DNA of 64,000 bases, from assembly GCA_014379625.1 (NCBI GenBank), contig JACMLJ010000028.1:62001-126000 (forward strand). Reading direction: 5' to 3'. The translations under genes and the position numbers were made by a program. The stretch comes from Ferruginibacter sp. Its GTDB lineage: Bacteria; Bacteroidota; Bacteroidia; Chitinophagales; Chitinophagaceae. Of the stretch, positions 44,576-53,614 are shown one piece after another (position 1 is the stretch's first letter; each line of letters starts with the position of its first letter). The notes under the pieces are model-generated. The model searched no databases and was not told where the DNA came from. It saw only the letters and a program-made list of their open reading frames with translations.

Positions 44576-45640
44576 ATGACAGCACTGGAAGATTTTAATA
44601 TCACTAAAGCAGAACAGAGCAAACTAAATGAAATTAGTTTGGAAAATATTCCATTTGGGAAATACTTTACTGATCATATGCTGGAAGCAGACTATGAGAA
44701 TGGCGAATGGAAAACGCCCCGTATTTTACCCTACCAACCCTTGCAACTGGATCCTTCCCTGGCGGCCTTACACTATGGTCAGGCTATTTTTGAAGGAATT
44801 AAGGCCTACAAAGATGCGGCCGGTAACCCGCAAATTTTCAGGCCTTATGATAATTTCAGGCGCTTTAACATTTCGGCAGAAAGGATGCAAATGCCCACCG
44901 TACCGGAAGAGATATTTATGGATGGCTTACGTTTATTAATTGATATGGAGCGCAACTGGATCCCTGCTCATGAAAATCATTCTTTGTACATCCGTCCATT
45001 TATGTTTAGTACCGATGAGGCAATTGGCGTAAGACCCAGCCACAAATATAAATTCCTGATTATTTTAAGTCCTACAGGTCCTTACTATGCTACTCCCATG
45101 CGTATTTATGTAGAAGAAAAATATACACGTGCGGTAGAGGGTGGCTATGGATTTGCTAAGGCTGCAGGAAATTACGGGGGTTCCTTACTGGCTTCAGCGG
45201 AAGCAAATAAGAAGGGTTACGACCAGGTATTATGGATGGATGCTTTCGAGCATAAATATGTACAGGAATGTGGCACAATGAATGTATTTTTTATTATCGG
45301 CAAAACCGCTATAACCCCGGGGTTGGAATCAGGTACTATTTTAGATGGCGTTACCAGAGACAGTACCATTGTATTGTTAAAAGAAATGGGGTACCAGGTA
45401 GAAGAGAGGGATTTAAGCATTGATGAAATCATGAATGCGTATAAAGCAGGCAGTTTAAATGAAATTTTTGGTACCGGCACAGCGGCCACGATCTCCTTAA
45501 TTAAAGAATTAAAGTACAAGGATTATGTGATGAAATTCGATGTCCAAAAATGGAATATTGCCCCGGAAGTAAAACGCAGGATGGATGCTATAAAGTATGG
45601 GCTTGAGCAAGATACCTATGGATGGTTATATAAGATTTAA
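44576..45640 (+). CDS. ilvE: Branched-chain amino acid aminotransferase
   Basis: 354 residues from the ATG at 44576 (MTALEDFNITKAEQSKLNEI); the open frame continues upstream into the divergent gene and is not coding there. Transfers amino groups to branched-chain keto acids with PLP. Visible: LDPSLAALHYGQAIFEGIKAY, YIRPFMFSTDEAIGV, the PLP lysine in GFAKAAGNYGGSL, and ECGTMNVFF plus EIFGTGTAATI. Belongs to the fold-IV BCAT2-like group. Single gene followed by a weak terminator. Confidence 0.95.
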   Translation: MTALEDFNITKAEQSKLNEISLENIPFGKYFTDHMLEADYENGEWKTPRILPYQPLQLDPSLAALHYGQAIFEGIKAYKDAAGNPQIFRPYDNFRRFNISAERMQMPTVPEEIFMDGLRLLIDMERNWIPAHENHSLYIRPFMFSTDEAIGVRPSHKYKFLIILSPTGPYYATPMRIYVEEKYTRAVEGGYGFAKAAGNYGGSLLASAEANKKGYDQVLWMDAFEHKYVQECGTMNVFFIIGKTAITPGLESGTILDGVTRDSTIVLLKEMGYQVEERDLSIDEIMNAYKAGSLNEIFGTGTAATISLIKELKYKDYVMKFDVQKWNIAPEVKRRMDAIKYGLEQDTYGWLYKI

Positions 45641-45661
45641 GTAGAATATTGTTAAAAAAGC

Positions 45662-45685
45662 GGCGTAATTAGCGCCCCTTTTTTT
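45662..45685 (+). terminator. Terminator of ilvE
   Basis: Short stem GGCGT/GCGCC (45662-45676) with loop AATTA, then CC and seven Ts (45679-45685). Weak stem but clear T-run. Confidence 0.6.
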
Positions 45686-45969
45686 GCGTCCGTTAAAAAA
45701 GCAGATTCTGTTTTTAGTTTTGGTAAAATAAAAGAGAACCTGGCCATAGCTGTTGCAAATAATTCCTGTTCAGAAATGCCAGTCTTGCAGGATGAGTGCG
45801 GGATACATAACCGATCTGAAAATGACAAAATTTAAAGGATGTCCGCTCTAGTTAACAGACCAAATTGATCGAAGCGATTAAAACTAAAAGAGGAACTTGA
45901 ATTTCAAATGTGTTAATTAGCTAATGTAAAAACGCCCCAATTCCGCTAGTAATCATCTGCCAAAAAAGT

Positions 45970-45997
45970 GAGAACTTATTGTCAGTTTTTATCGCCC
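45970..45997 (+). repeat. 28-bp segment shared with 8186-8213
   Basis: Second copy; see 8186-8213. 24 of 28 identical, three of the four differences silent in the ENLL(A/S)VFIA frame. Confidence 0.45.
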
Positions 45998-46142
45998 TGG
46001 CGCATGGGTGATTTCTTCCTGTTGCCGTTGGCAAACCTGCGTAATAAAAAAAATCAAATTCATGTTGTCTTTACTTCTTGTTGTGAAAAATTACTATGGA
46101 GTAGTTTTACTATAAAAAATTAATTTACCAAATAAACTCCAC

Positions 46143-46216
46143 ATAGCTGCGTTAGGTTATATAAGTGCTCATTAATCCGTAATCCACTGTTCTCAATTTT
46201 CTGAACCTAACCTATG
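46143..46216 (+). repeat. Long inverted repeat in the leader of the secreted protein gene
   Basis: CATAG (46143-46147) and GTTAGGTT (46151-46158) pair with AACCTAAC (46204-46211) and CTATG (46212-46216). The second arm ends 4 bp before the ATG at 46221, so a hairpin here could cover the start region. Confidence 0.5.
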
Positions 46217-46220
46217 AACT

Positions 46221-49200
46221 ATGCAAAAAATTTACTTTTTTGTACAACTGGCACTTTGTTTTTGTACAGTTTTTCCAAAATTATCACAAAGCCAGGATTG
46301 CACGACGCTTAGTGCAACTTGCAAGACCTACGAATCTCGTTGTGCAGCAACCGGTTCAATCAGCGTTCTTGCAACCGGCGGATCCGGATCTTACAAGTAC
46401 AAAACAACAGGCCCTGTCAATTCAAATTTTACTACCAGTGATTCCCTAACGGGATTATCCGCCGGTGTTTATACTGTAATAATAAACGACCTCGTTTCTA
46501 ATTGCAATTTTGAGCTAAACAATGTGGTAGTGGGAGGCAGTTACCTTGATCCGAGATTCACCTTAACCGCCGTTCATGTAAGTTGCGATAATGGCAGTAA
46601 CGGCAGTATTACAGTAAATGGCCAGCAATTCGGCAGATCACCTTTTGTTTATTCGATTGTAGCCCCTTCTCCAATGGGCGTTGGTACAATAAGCAATAGC
46701 GGGGAATTTAAAAACTTATCCGCGGGTGATTATACTATCCGGATGACAGATTCCTGTGGAGGTATCCAAACAAGAAGTATAACAATCGATAATTATACCT
46801 GGTTTATCCAGTCAGATGCTTTTAATAAGGTATCATGCGATTCCGCATCAGGTTTTGTTAAGGTAATGGATAGCAGGGGAAATGTAAGTACACTGGGGCC
46901 AATACCCGGTTTTATGTACGGGGTTGTGCGGGATCCCGGTGATACCATCTGGTCGTCTAACCCCAATTTTAAATTCTACCTTGCAGGGCAATTGTTTGTA
47001 GATGTAATCGCAAAAGACAGTTGTGGTACCATCAAAAAGTACTGGTCTACATTAGAGTTCAGTGCTTCTGTTGGAGCTACCGTAAGTATCAGTAATAAAA
47101 CCTGTAATTCTTTTTCCGCAACTTTAACCAGCCTGACCAATTTTTTTAATGCTGATTTTTGTTTATTGGATAGCAATAATATTCAAATACGCTGCAATAC
47201 CACCGGTATTTTCAATAATATTCCCTATGGCAGTTATTGCATAAGGGCACATGAATTATGCATGGATACCATTATTACAAGATGTTTTACGGCCTCCCCG
47301 CCGCCGGTATCAATAGGAAACAATGTTAACATTTATAATAAAAATTGTAACTCTTTTTCAGCAGCAGTTACCGGGCAGGCGGGTTTAACTAATCCGGTGT
47401 ACTGTTTATTTGATACCGCAAATACGGAGATAATATGTAATACCACCGGTGTATTCAATAACCTGCTGTATGGCAGTTATTGCATCAAAACAAAAGACAG
47501 TTGCAGGGATACTACAATCATTAGGTGCTTTACAGTTTTAAAACCACGCCCGGTAATTCCGGCTGTGATTACCCCTTCGTATATTGATTGTAATAATATC
47601 ACCATCATTGTTAGCGGTGACAGCCTGTTTTCACCGCAATATTGTTTGTACGATACATCCGGTGTTTTGGTCATGTGTAATAATACCGGCATTTTCGACA
47701 GTCTTTCTGTGGGTAACCTTTGTGTAAAAGTTTATGACTCCTGTTATGATACCACGATAACCAGGTGTTTTAGTGTGGGGGCTGCGGTTATTGTAAATGA
47801 TCTTACGGTTGCTTTCAGCAATAAAAACTGCTCCACTTTTACGGTAAAGGCCAATAGCATCAATTTAACAAGTTCGCAATATTGTTTGTATACCCCGGCT
47901 GATTCATTAATTAGTTGCAATGCAACAGGGATTTTTAACAATGTTACTTATGGCGCCTATTGTATAAAAGCAACAAATGCCTGTCCGGATACAACATTCA
48001 CAAATTGTTTTGCAATTTCCCCTCCAACGCCTTCGGTCAACAGTAGTGTCAGTATCAGTAATAAAACCTGTGCAACTTTTACCGCAAAAATTACGGGCCA
48101 GCAAAACCTAACGAATCCTCAATATTGCATTTTTGATGTCAATAATGTACAAATAAGCTGTAATTCAACCGGTACATTTAATAATTTGAATTATGGAAGC
48201 TATTGCATAAAAATAATCAATACTTGTTACGACACCACCATTACCAGGTGTTTCAGTACTGCTCCAAATCCCCTGGATATCATCGCAAGTACCAGTAAAT
48301 CCTGTTCTTATGGTTATGCAACGGTTGGTGTTTCAGTTACGGGGGGCAACCTGCCTGTAAATATTAAAATATTTAAGCCGGGTAATAGTTTAGTCTTTAA
48401 TAAAAATTATAGTACTACCAGTATTAGTATAGATAGTATACCGGGTTTGGTATTAGGCGAAACTTATAAAATTATAGCAACGGATAATTGCGGGATTAAG
48501 GATACCGTTAATATTGGGGTTACTGCCAGTATAGCAACTCATTCCGCCACTATTTTTTCACAGTGCCCAAGTGCGGCGTGGCTGAATGGTTCAGGAAAAA
48601 TCCAATCCAGCACAAACACCAATATGGGTGTATTTACAGTGAGGGTCATAAAAAAAGACGGGGCAACCCTTAGCCCGGAAATAGTTCCCAATTCAGTGGT
48701 AGGCAGTGTATTTACTTTTAACGACCTGGGTACCGGCACCTATATAATAAGTTATAAGCTGAATGATCTTTGCACCAGGTACCTGTACGATACGGTAGTG
48801 ATTGCTCCATATTATTATCCAAATCTAAACAGGTCATCAGCCTATCAATGCGATGTAAATGGTTTTAGCGTAGGAGCGGTTGCAACCCATGGGGTAGGGC
48901 CATTTTCTTATGAGATTATCGGTAGCACACCTTCTGCTCCGTTGATCGTTGCCGGGCCCCAGGCAAGTCCCATTTTTAATATTGATAACGGTACCAATTA
49001 TTCGCTGATTCGTTTACGGGCTTTAGACGCTTGTGGAAATGCCACATTGGGCGATGCAAGTATTTTGCCCATGGCGAATTTTGAGATTGAGGTTGATAGT
49101 AATTGCTTTCAAAGCAGCAGTACCCTATCCGTAGACACGATTTATAACTCAACCTATGCCTGGTTTAAAAAAGAGAATTATAACAGCTCAGACAGCATTT

Positions 49201-49898
49201 ATTTGGGTTCGGGCAGTAAAGTATTCATTCCGTTTTTATCTGCAAGCGATACCGGTACCTATATTTGTCATGTAACCGTGAATACAGGCTGTATAAAAAG
49301 ACTGGCTGTTTTTAATTTAAACGGATTATGCTATCTTATCCTTCCTGTAAAAATAATATCCTTTACTGGTAAATTTATCGATGACCAGGTACTCTTAAAC
49401 TGGAAAACCGATAATGAAACTGATCTGCAAGATTATGTTATTGAAAGAAAAAACAGTTATAATCAATTCACAGCAGTCGGAAGAGTAAATTCGGGGCCTG
49501 ATTCACCAGGTTCTTCTCAATATGCTTTTGTTGACACAAAACCCGAAGCCGGCAAAAACTTTTACCGGTTGAAATTAGTTTACATGGATCATACTTTTAC
49601 CTACAGTAATACCATTATGCTGAGTAAAAGCCAAAAGGGCAGTACTATTCACTGTTATCCTAACCCGGTGTCCAACATGCTTATGATTGATTTTACAGGT
49701 TCAACCAGGCATGTGTATAAGGTTATCCTGCTGAATATGCTTAGCCAGGGAGTGTGGGAAACTAAATTTATTACGGGCAGTAATAATAGTACGCTGAAAA
49801 TACCGAGACCGAACTCGATAGTCAAAGGAGTTTATGTTTTGAAGTGTATTGACATGAGTACAAATGAAGAATATTCAGAGAAAGTGATTTTTTTATAA
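46221..49898 (+). CDS. Large secreted protein with five cysteine-rich repeats and a T9SS sorting domain
   Basis: 1225 residues. N-terminal signal peptide (MQKIYFFVQLALCFCTVFPK, cleaved near SQSQ), then SprB-like segments (for example ATGSISVLATGGSGSYKYKT), then five tandem repeats of about 80 residues (about 283-680), then further beta-sandwich segments (about 690-1050) and a C-terminal type A sorting domain (YPNPVSNMLMIDF ... GVYVLKCI). T9SS cargo is exported to the surface or medium and the C-terminal domain removed. Probable adhesin or matrix protein; the ligand is unknown. An inverted repeat lies in its leader. Transcribed alone, and the largest gene in the window. Confidence 0.85.
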   Translation: MQKIYFFVQLALCFCTVFPKLSQSQDCTTLSATCKTYESRCAATGSISVLATGGSGSYKYKTTGPVNSNFTTSDSLTGLSAGVYTVIINDLVSNCNFELNNVVVGGSYLDPRFTLTAVHVSCDNGSNGSITVNGQQFGRSPFVYSIVAPSPMGVGTISNSGEFKNLSAGDYTIRMTDSCGGIQTRSITIDNYTWFIQSDAFNKVSCDSASGFVKVMDSRGNVSTLGPIPGFMYGVVRDPGDTIWSSNPNFKFYLAGQLFVDVIAKDSCGTIKKYWSTLEFSASVGATVSISNKTCNSFSATLTSLTNFFNADFCLLDSNNIQIRCNTTGIFNNIPYGSYCIRAHELCMDTIITRCFTASPPPVSIGNNVNIYNKNCNSFSAAVTGQAGLTNPVYCLFDTANTEIICNTTGVFNNLLYGSYCIKTKDSCRDTTIIRCFTVLKPRPVIPAVITPSYIDCNNITIIVSGDSLFSPQYCLYDTSGVLVMCNNTGIFDSLSVGNLCVKVYDSCYDTTITRCFSVGAAVIVNDLTVAFSNKNCSTFTVKANSINLTSSQYCLYTPADSLISCNATGIFNNVTYGAYCIKATNACPDTTFTNCFAISPPTPSVNSSVSISNKTCATFTAKITGQQNLTNPQYCIFDVNNVQISCNSTGTFNNLNYGSYCIKIINTCYDTTITRCFSTAPNPLDIIASTSKSCSYGYATVGVSVTGGNLPVNIKIFKPGNSLVFNKNYSTTSISIDSIPGLVLGETYKIIATDNCGIKDTVNIGVTASIATHSATIFSQCPSAAWLNGSGKIQSSTNTNMGVFTVRVIKKDGATLSPEIVPNSVVGSVFTFNDLGTGTYIISYKLNDLCTRYLYDTVVIAPYYYPNLNRSSAYQCDVNGFSVGAVATHGVGPFSYEIIGSTPSAPLIVAGPQASPIFNIDNGTNYSLIRLRALDACGNATLGDASILPMANFEIEVDSNCFQSSSTLSVDTIYNSTYAWFKKENYNSSDSIYLGSGSKVFIPFLSASDTGTYICHVTVNTGCIKRLAVFNLNGLCYLILPVKIISFTGKFIDDQVLLNWKTDNETDLQDYVIERKNSYNQFTAVGRVNSGPDSPGSSQYAFVDTKPEAGKNFYRLKLVYMDHTFTYSNTIMLSKSQKGSTIHCYPNPVSNMLMIDFTGSTRHVYKVILLNMLSQGVWETKFITGSNNSTLKIPRPNSIVKGVYVLKCIDMSTNEEYSEKVIFL
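47068..48270 (+). repeat. Five tandem ~240-bp coding repeats
   Basis: Repeat starts near 47068, 47302, 47548, 47789 and 48033. Each unit has the pattern (S/N)NK(T/N)C, YC(L/I)(F/Y)D, C-N-(T/S)TG, YGSYCIK and DTTITRCF, with about six cysteines. The 21-nt stretch at the core (NKTC region) is identical between the first and fifth. Middle units are more diverged. Confidence 0.8.
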
Positions 49899-49965
49899 TT
49901 TTAAGGGCAGGCAGCAAGGTCAGAACAATGAAATTTTGATAAAATCAAAAAAAATAATTATAAAT

Positions 49966-49996
49966 TTTCATTTATAACTGAGAATAGCTACCTTTG
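49966..49996 (+). promoter_or_regulatory. Promoter of rpsL-rpsG (TTTC-N19-TACCTTTG)
   Basis: TACCTTTG at 49989-49996 fits TAnnTTTG; the upstream element TTTC (49966-49969) is one base off. Followed by CCG exactly as in the promoter before fusA at 55841. Confidence 0.65.
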
Positions 49997-50021
49997 CCGT
50001 CCAAAAAATAAAGGGTTAAAA

Positions 50022-50402
50022 ATGCCTACAATACAACAGTTAGTTAGAAAAGGAAGAGAAATAATTAAAGCTAAAAGCAAATCAAGAGCTTTGGATGCCT
50101 GCCCGCAACGCCGCGGTGTATGTACAAGGGTGTACACAACTACCCCTAAAAAACCGAACTCAGCTTTACGCAAAGTAGCCAAGGTTCGCTTAACCAATAA
50201 AGTTGAGGTTATTGCCTATATCCCGGGTGAAGGGCACAATTTGCAGGAGCACTCCATAGTTTTGATTCGCGGGGGCAGGGTAAAAGATCTACCAGGCGTA
50301 AGGTATCATATCGTTCGGGGAAGTTTGGATACTGCGGGTGTAAAAGACCGTAAACAAAGCCGCAGTAAATACGGCACGAAGAAGGAAAAAGCAAAAAAAT
50401 AA
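50022..50402 (+). CDS. rpsL: 30S ribosomal protein S12
   Basis: 126 residues. [13 protein letters not shown] start, [19 protein letters not shown] (the streptomycin-binding region with its usual Lys residues), [29 protein letters not shown] and the basic C-terminal tail [11 protein letters not shown]. Sits at the decoding centre of the small subunit. First gene of the rpsL-rpsG pair. No change at the classical resistance positions is visible. Confidence 0.98.
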   Translation: MPTIQQLVRKGREIIKAKSKSRALDACPQRRGVCTRVYTTTPKKPNSALRKVAKVRLTNKVEVIAYIPGEGHNLQEHSIVLIRGGRVKDLPGVRYHIVRGSLDTAGVKDRKQSRSKYGTKKEKAKK

Positions 50403-50454
50403 TAAAATATTTCACGTTTCACTTTTATCGTACAGCGATAATAAATAAACAACA

Positions 50455-50922
50455 ATGCGTAAGACACAACCAAAAAAAATACCTTTAGCACCTGATCCGA
50501 AATTTAACGACAAATTAGTCACCCGTTTTGTAAATAATTTAATGTGGGCTGGTAAAAAAAGCGGTGCCTATATCATTTTTTACGATGCAATAGATAAAGT
50601 GAGTAAGATAACCGGGGAAAATGGTTACGATGTGTGGAAAAAAGCTTTGGGTAATATAACACCTGGTGTGGAAGTGCGTAGCCGCCGTATTGGTGGTGCT
50701 ACTTTTCAAATACCCGCGGAAGTGCGCACAGACAGAAAAGTATCATTAAGCATTAAATGGATGGTAAAGTATAGCCGCGACAGAAATGGCCGCAGCATGT
50801 CAGATAAATTGGCCAATGAGATTGTAGCGGCGAGTAAAGGAGAAGGCGCGGCTTTCAAAAAGAAAGAAGACACCCATCGCATGGCTGAAGCCAACAAAGC
50901 ATTCGCTCATTTTAGAATCTGA
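50455..50922 (+). CDS. rpsG: 30S ribosomal protein S7
   Basis: 155 residues. MRKTQPKKIPLAPDPKF start, VTRFVNNLMWAGKKSGAYIIFYDAID, EVRSRRIGGATFQIPAEVR and the C-terminal HRMAEANKAFAHFRI. Nucleates assembly of the 30S head on 16S rRNA. Follows rpsL after 52 bp and is closed by a strong terminator; the usual next gene, fusA, is not adjacent here but 5.3 kb away. Confidence 0.98.
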   Translation: MRKTQPKKIPLAPDPKFNDKLVTRFVNNLMWAGKKSGAYIIFYDAIDKVSKITGENGYDVWKKALGNITPGVEVRSRRIGGATFQIPAEVRTDRKVSLSIKWMVKYSRDRNGRSMSDKLANEIVAASKGEGAAFKKKEDTHRMAEANKAFAHFRI

Positions 50923-50946
50923 TCCTGCTTCAACAATATATTTTTT

Positions 50947-50976
50947 AAGAGCCGTTCCTTTGTGAACGGCTTTTTT
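50947..50976 (+). terminator. Strong terminator after rpsG
   Basis: GCCGTTC (50951-50957), loop CTTTGT, GAACGGC (50964-50970), flanked by A/T pairs and a run of Ts (50971-50976). It ends the rpsL-rpsG unit. Confidence 0.88.
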
Positions 50977-51247
50977 CGTTCCGCTTTTTTTATTTAAACA
51001 GAGTCAGGATATTCAAAAAGCATTGGAAAGTAAAGTCTGAATTTACTCCAGATGTTTTATTCGATGCGTTTCAATGAACGAGGAGTTGTGGTGTACCTAT
51101 ATTTCGCGATTTACCGTCGGTAATAGAGGTGCTTGTCTTGACAGTACCTGTGCAAATGGCGATCCCGGTTAATGACCCTATCGGGCAGAAAATCGGGAAT
51201 TTTACCTGCACTTTTCTGATAAAATAACAATAGTTATTAATTTAGCA
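50977..51247. other. Spacer before the permease gene
   Basis: With the terminator this makes a 325-bp gap. The remaining sequence has no convincing frame or repeat; a short open piece on the plus strand near 51130-51220 has no support. Confidence 0.4.
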
Positions 51248-52591
51248 ATGCTGTTTCCCATAAACCGGATCAGCATCGGGCACACCGAAACATTTAATTT
51301 AATTCGTTTGAAAAAGAAAATAACTGTTTATACCGCATCAGCCATTGTGGTAGCCAATATGATTGGTACAGGAGTTTTTACAAGTGTCGGTTTTCAACTG
51401 AATGCCATACAAAATACCTGGAGTATTGTATTACTATGGCTGGCAGGCGGCATACTGGCATTATTTGGCGCGTTTGCCTACGCCGAACTGGGAACACATT
51501 TTAAAGAATCCGGGGGAGATTATATTTATTTGTCACGTGTGTTTCATCCGTTGGCCGGTTACCTCTCGGCCTGGGCAGGGCTTACAGTTGGCTTCTCTGC
51601 GCCTGTAGCCCTCGCGGCAATGGCTTTTACAAAATACCTTGCCCCGGTTGGTCTCCAGGGCAATGTTTGGCTGGCAATAGTGATCATTATTTTAACAGGA
51701 CTGCTACATAGCTTTACCATCCGGCATAGCAGCATACTACAAAATTTTTCAACCATTATTAAAGTAGTATTTATCATTTTCCTGGTATTCCTGGGATTTT
51801 TTATAACAGGTAATACTAATAACGCCATCAATTTCAGCAATAGCTGGCAACAGGAGCTATTGAAGCCGGGCTTTGCGGTTTCAATGGTGTATGTAACCTT
51901 TGCCTACACTGGTTGGAATGCAGCCGCATATATTGCAGATGAAATACATAACCCTTTAAAAAATCTTCCAAAAGCCCTGATCCGAAGTACCTTGTTTGTT
52001 TCCCTGGTGTATGTACTGTTTCAACTGGTGCTATTAAAAAATGCTACAGTAAACCAGTTGGAGGGAAAGGAAGAAGCCACTTTTATAGCTTTTGATAATT
52101 TACTGGGAACCACAGGAGGCAAATGGGTGAGTATTTTTATTGCTATCCAGTTGATAGCAACCATCAGTTCTTATTTATGGGTAGGGCCAAGGGTTACCCT
52201 CGCAATGGCGATGGAATATAAATTGTGGAAACCCCTGGCAAAAAAAAATAAGCATGGTATCCCCGTCGCCGCCATATGGGCACATGTATGCATTGCTGTA
52301 ATACTCACCTTAACCGGTTCTTTTGAAAAAATATTGTTGTACGCAGGATTTGTACTACAATTGATGGCGGCGCTCACCGTGGCTACCAGTTTGTTTCTGA
52401 AAACTAAAAAAACGGGCACATTCACCAGTCCATTTAAGCCGGTACTTCAAATAATCTTTTTAATTTTCAGTGGATGGGTGTTGGTGTTTACGCTGGCAGA
52501 CCGGCCTTTAGAGAGTTTGATAGGTTTGGGCGTACTGCTGGCCGGCGGTGTTATTTATTATTTTGATAAACGATTGTCAATTATTCGGTAA
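51248..52591 (+). CDS. APC-superfamily amino acid permease
   Basis: 447 residues, about 12 membrane segments. NMIGTGVFTSVGF is the substrate-binding unwound first helix; AYAELGTHFKESGGDYIYL and VTFAYTGWNAAAYIADEI are typical APC signatures of the LAT/y+ group. Imports amino acids. The in-frame ATG at 51248 precedes a short non-conserved N-terminus; a TTG at about 51308 just before KKKITVYTASAIVV is another possible start. A palindromic repeat follows the stop directly. Confidence 0.88.
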   Translation: MLFPINRISIGHTETFNLIRLKKKITVYTASAIVVANMIGTGVFTSVGFQLNAIQNTWSIVLLWLAGGILALFGAFAYAELGTHFKESGGDYIYLSRVFHPLAGYLSAWAGLTVGFSAPVALAAMAFTKYLAPVGLQGNVWLAIVIIILTGLLHSFTIRHSSILQNFSTIIKVVFIIFLVFLGFFITGNTNNAINFSNSWQQELLKPGFAVSMVYVTFAYTGWNAAAYIADEIHNPLKNLPKALIRSTLFVSLVYVLFQLVLLKNATVNQLEGKEEATFIAFDNLLGTTGGKWVSIFIAIQLIATISSYLWVGPRVTLAMAMEYKLWKPLAKKNKHGIPVAAIWAHVCIAVILTLTGSFEKILLYAGFVLQLMAALTVATSLFLKTKKTGTFTSPFKPVLQIIFLIFSGWVLVFTLADRPLESLIGLGVLLAGGVIYYFDKRLSIIR

Positions 52592-52592
52592 A

Positions 52593-52651
52593 ACAGGCCG
52601 AATTGTTGGGACAGGCCGCGTTGTAGGAACAGGCCGCGGCCTGTTCCTACA
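52593..52651. repeat. REP-like element: three 18-bp units ending in a 30-bp perfect palindrome
   Basis: Three tandem units begin ACAGGCCG at 52593, 52611 and 52629. The last merges into TGTAGGAACAGGCC (52622-52635), GC, GGCCTGTTCCTACA (52638-52651), a perfect palindrome. GC-rich, directly after the permease stop; it may end transcription, though no T-run follows. Confidence 0.75.
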
Positions 52652-52692
52652 GATATTTGCGTATCTTTATTTTTTAATTAATTTTTATAACG

Positions 52693-53568
52693 ATGAATGC
52701 CAGGCGCAATTTTATAAAGCAGTCCGCTTTATTATCTACCGGTTTAGCAATGAACCCATCTGAATTTCTAAAAATACAAACTAAGGTCGGTATCCAGTTA
52801 TATTCATTGAGGGATGACATTGAAAAAAATGTAAAATCCGTGATAAGCAAGGTAGCCGCGGCCGGGTATAAAGAAGTAGAAACTTATGGGTTAAGTAAAG
52901 AGGGGCAATTTTTTGGTTTAAGTGTAAGTGAATTTGCACAGTTGCTGAAAGCTAATAATTTAACCAGTCCAAGTGGCCATTATCTTCCTGAAAAAATGCT
53001 TTTTGAAAATGGAGATGGGGATGATGTAAAAAAATTATGCGAGGTTGGTCATACATTGGGTCACCGGTATATTGTAATCCCTCACCTTGAAGAAGACAAA
53101 CGAAAAACAATTGATCAATATAAGGCGCTCGCGGCGCGGATGAATATAGCTGGTAAAATTTGTAGAAATGCCGGTCTGCAGTTAGCCTACCATAATCATG
53201 ATTTTGAATTTTTACAGATCAACGGACAAAGAGGCTACGATATTTTTATGAATGAAACAGATAAAGATTTAGTTAAACTGGAACTCGATCTGTACTGGGT
53301 GGTAAGCGCTGGACTTGACCCAATTGATTTTTTTAAGAAGCAACCCGGCCGTTTTCCTATGGTGCATGTAAAAGATATGGATAAGGCAGACCGCACTAAA
53401 AATACCGAGATAGGCAATGGCAGCATTAATTTTAAAAGGATACTGGCCAGTTCCGCAGTTGCCGGTATAAAGCATTATTACCTGGAGCAGGAAAACAATT
53501 ACGTTCCTGACACTTTCACCAGTATCCAGAAAAGCTATTCGTATATAAGAAAGAACCTGTTGAAGTAA
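52693..53568 (+). CDS. Sugar phosphate isomerase/epimerase-like TIM barrel, exported
   Basis: 291 residues. The N-terminus MNARRNFIKQSALLSTGLAM carries a twin-arginine (RRNFIK) motif, so export by Tat is likely. AP-endonuclease-2/xylose-isomerase-like barrel: VGIQLYSLRD, YHNHDFEF, ELDLYWVVSAG and MVHVKDMDK with the metal-binding His/Asp/Glu residues. Sits next to a DUF1080 and a cytochrome c gene, a grouping linked to 3-keto-glycoside metabolism; the precise reaction is inferred. Followed by a bidirectional terminator. Confidence 0.85.
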   Translation: MNARRNFIKQSALLSTGLAMNPSEFLKIQTKVGIQLYSLRDDIEKNVKSVISKVAAAGYKEVETYGLSKEGQFFGLSVSEFAQLLKANNLTSPSGHYLPEKMLFENGDGDDVKKLCEVGHTLGHRYIVIPHLEEDKRKTIDQYKALAARMNIAGKICRNAGLQLAYHNHDFEFLQINGQRGYDIFMNETDKDLVKLELDLYWVVSAGLDPIDFFKKQPGRFPMVHVKDMDKADRTKNTEIGNGSINFKRILASSAVAGIKHYYLEQENNYVPDTFTSIQKSYSYIRKNLLK

Positions 53569-53575
53569 TAGTAAC

Positions 53576-53612
53576 AAAAAACCGGTGCCGCTTAAAACGG
53601 CACCGGTTTTTT
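53576..53612. terminator. Bidirectional terminator between convergent genes
   Basis: ACCGGTGCCG (53581-53590), loop CTTAAAA, CGGCACCGGT (53598-53607), A-run before and T-run after (53608-53612). It sits between the TIM-barrel gene and the DUF1080 gene. Confidence 0.9.
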
Positions 53613-53614
53613 TA

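Larger units (their letters stand above)
45686..46220. other. Gene-free stretch before the large secreted protein
   Basis: 535 bp with no intact gene. It contains the 28-bp segment matching 8186-8213 (at 45970-45997), with a coding-like fragment downstream of it, and an inverted repeat in the leader of the next gene (46143-46216). The left half shows nothing I recognise. Confidence 0.5.
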
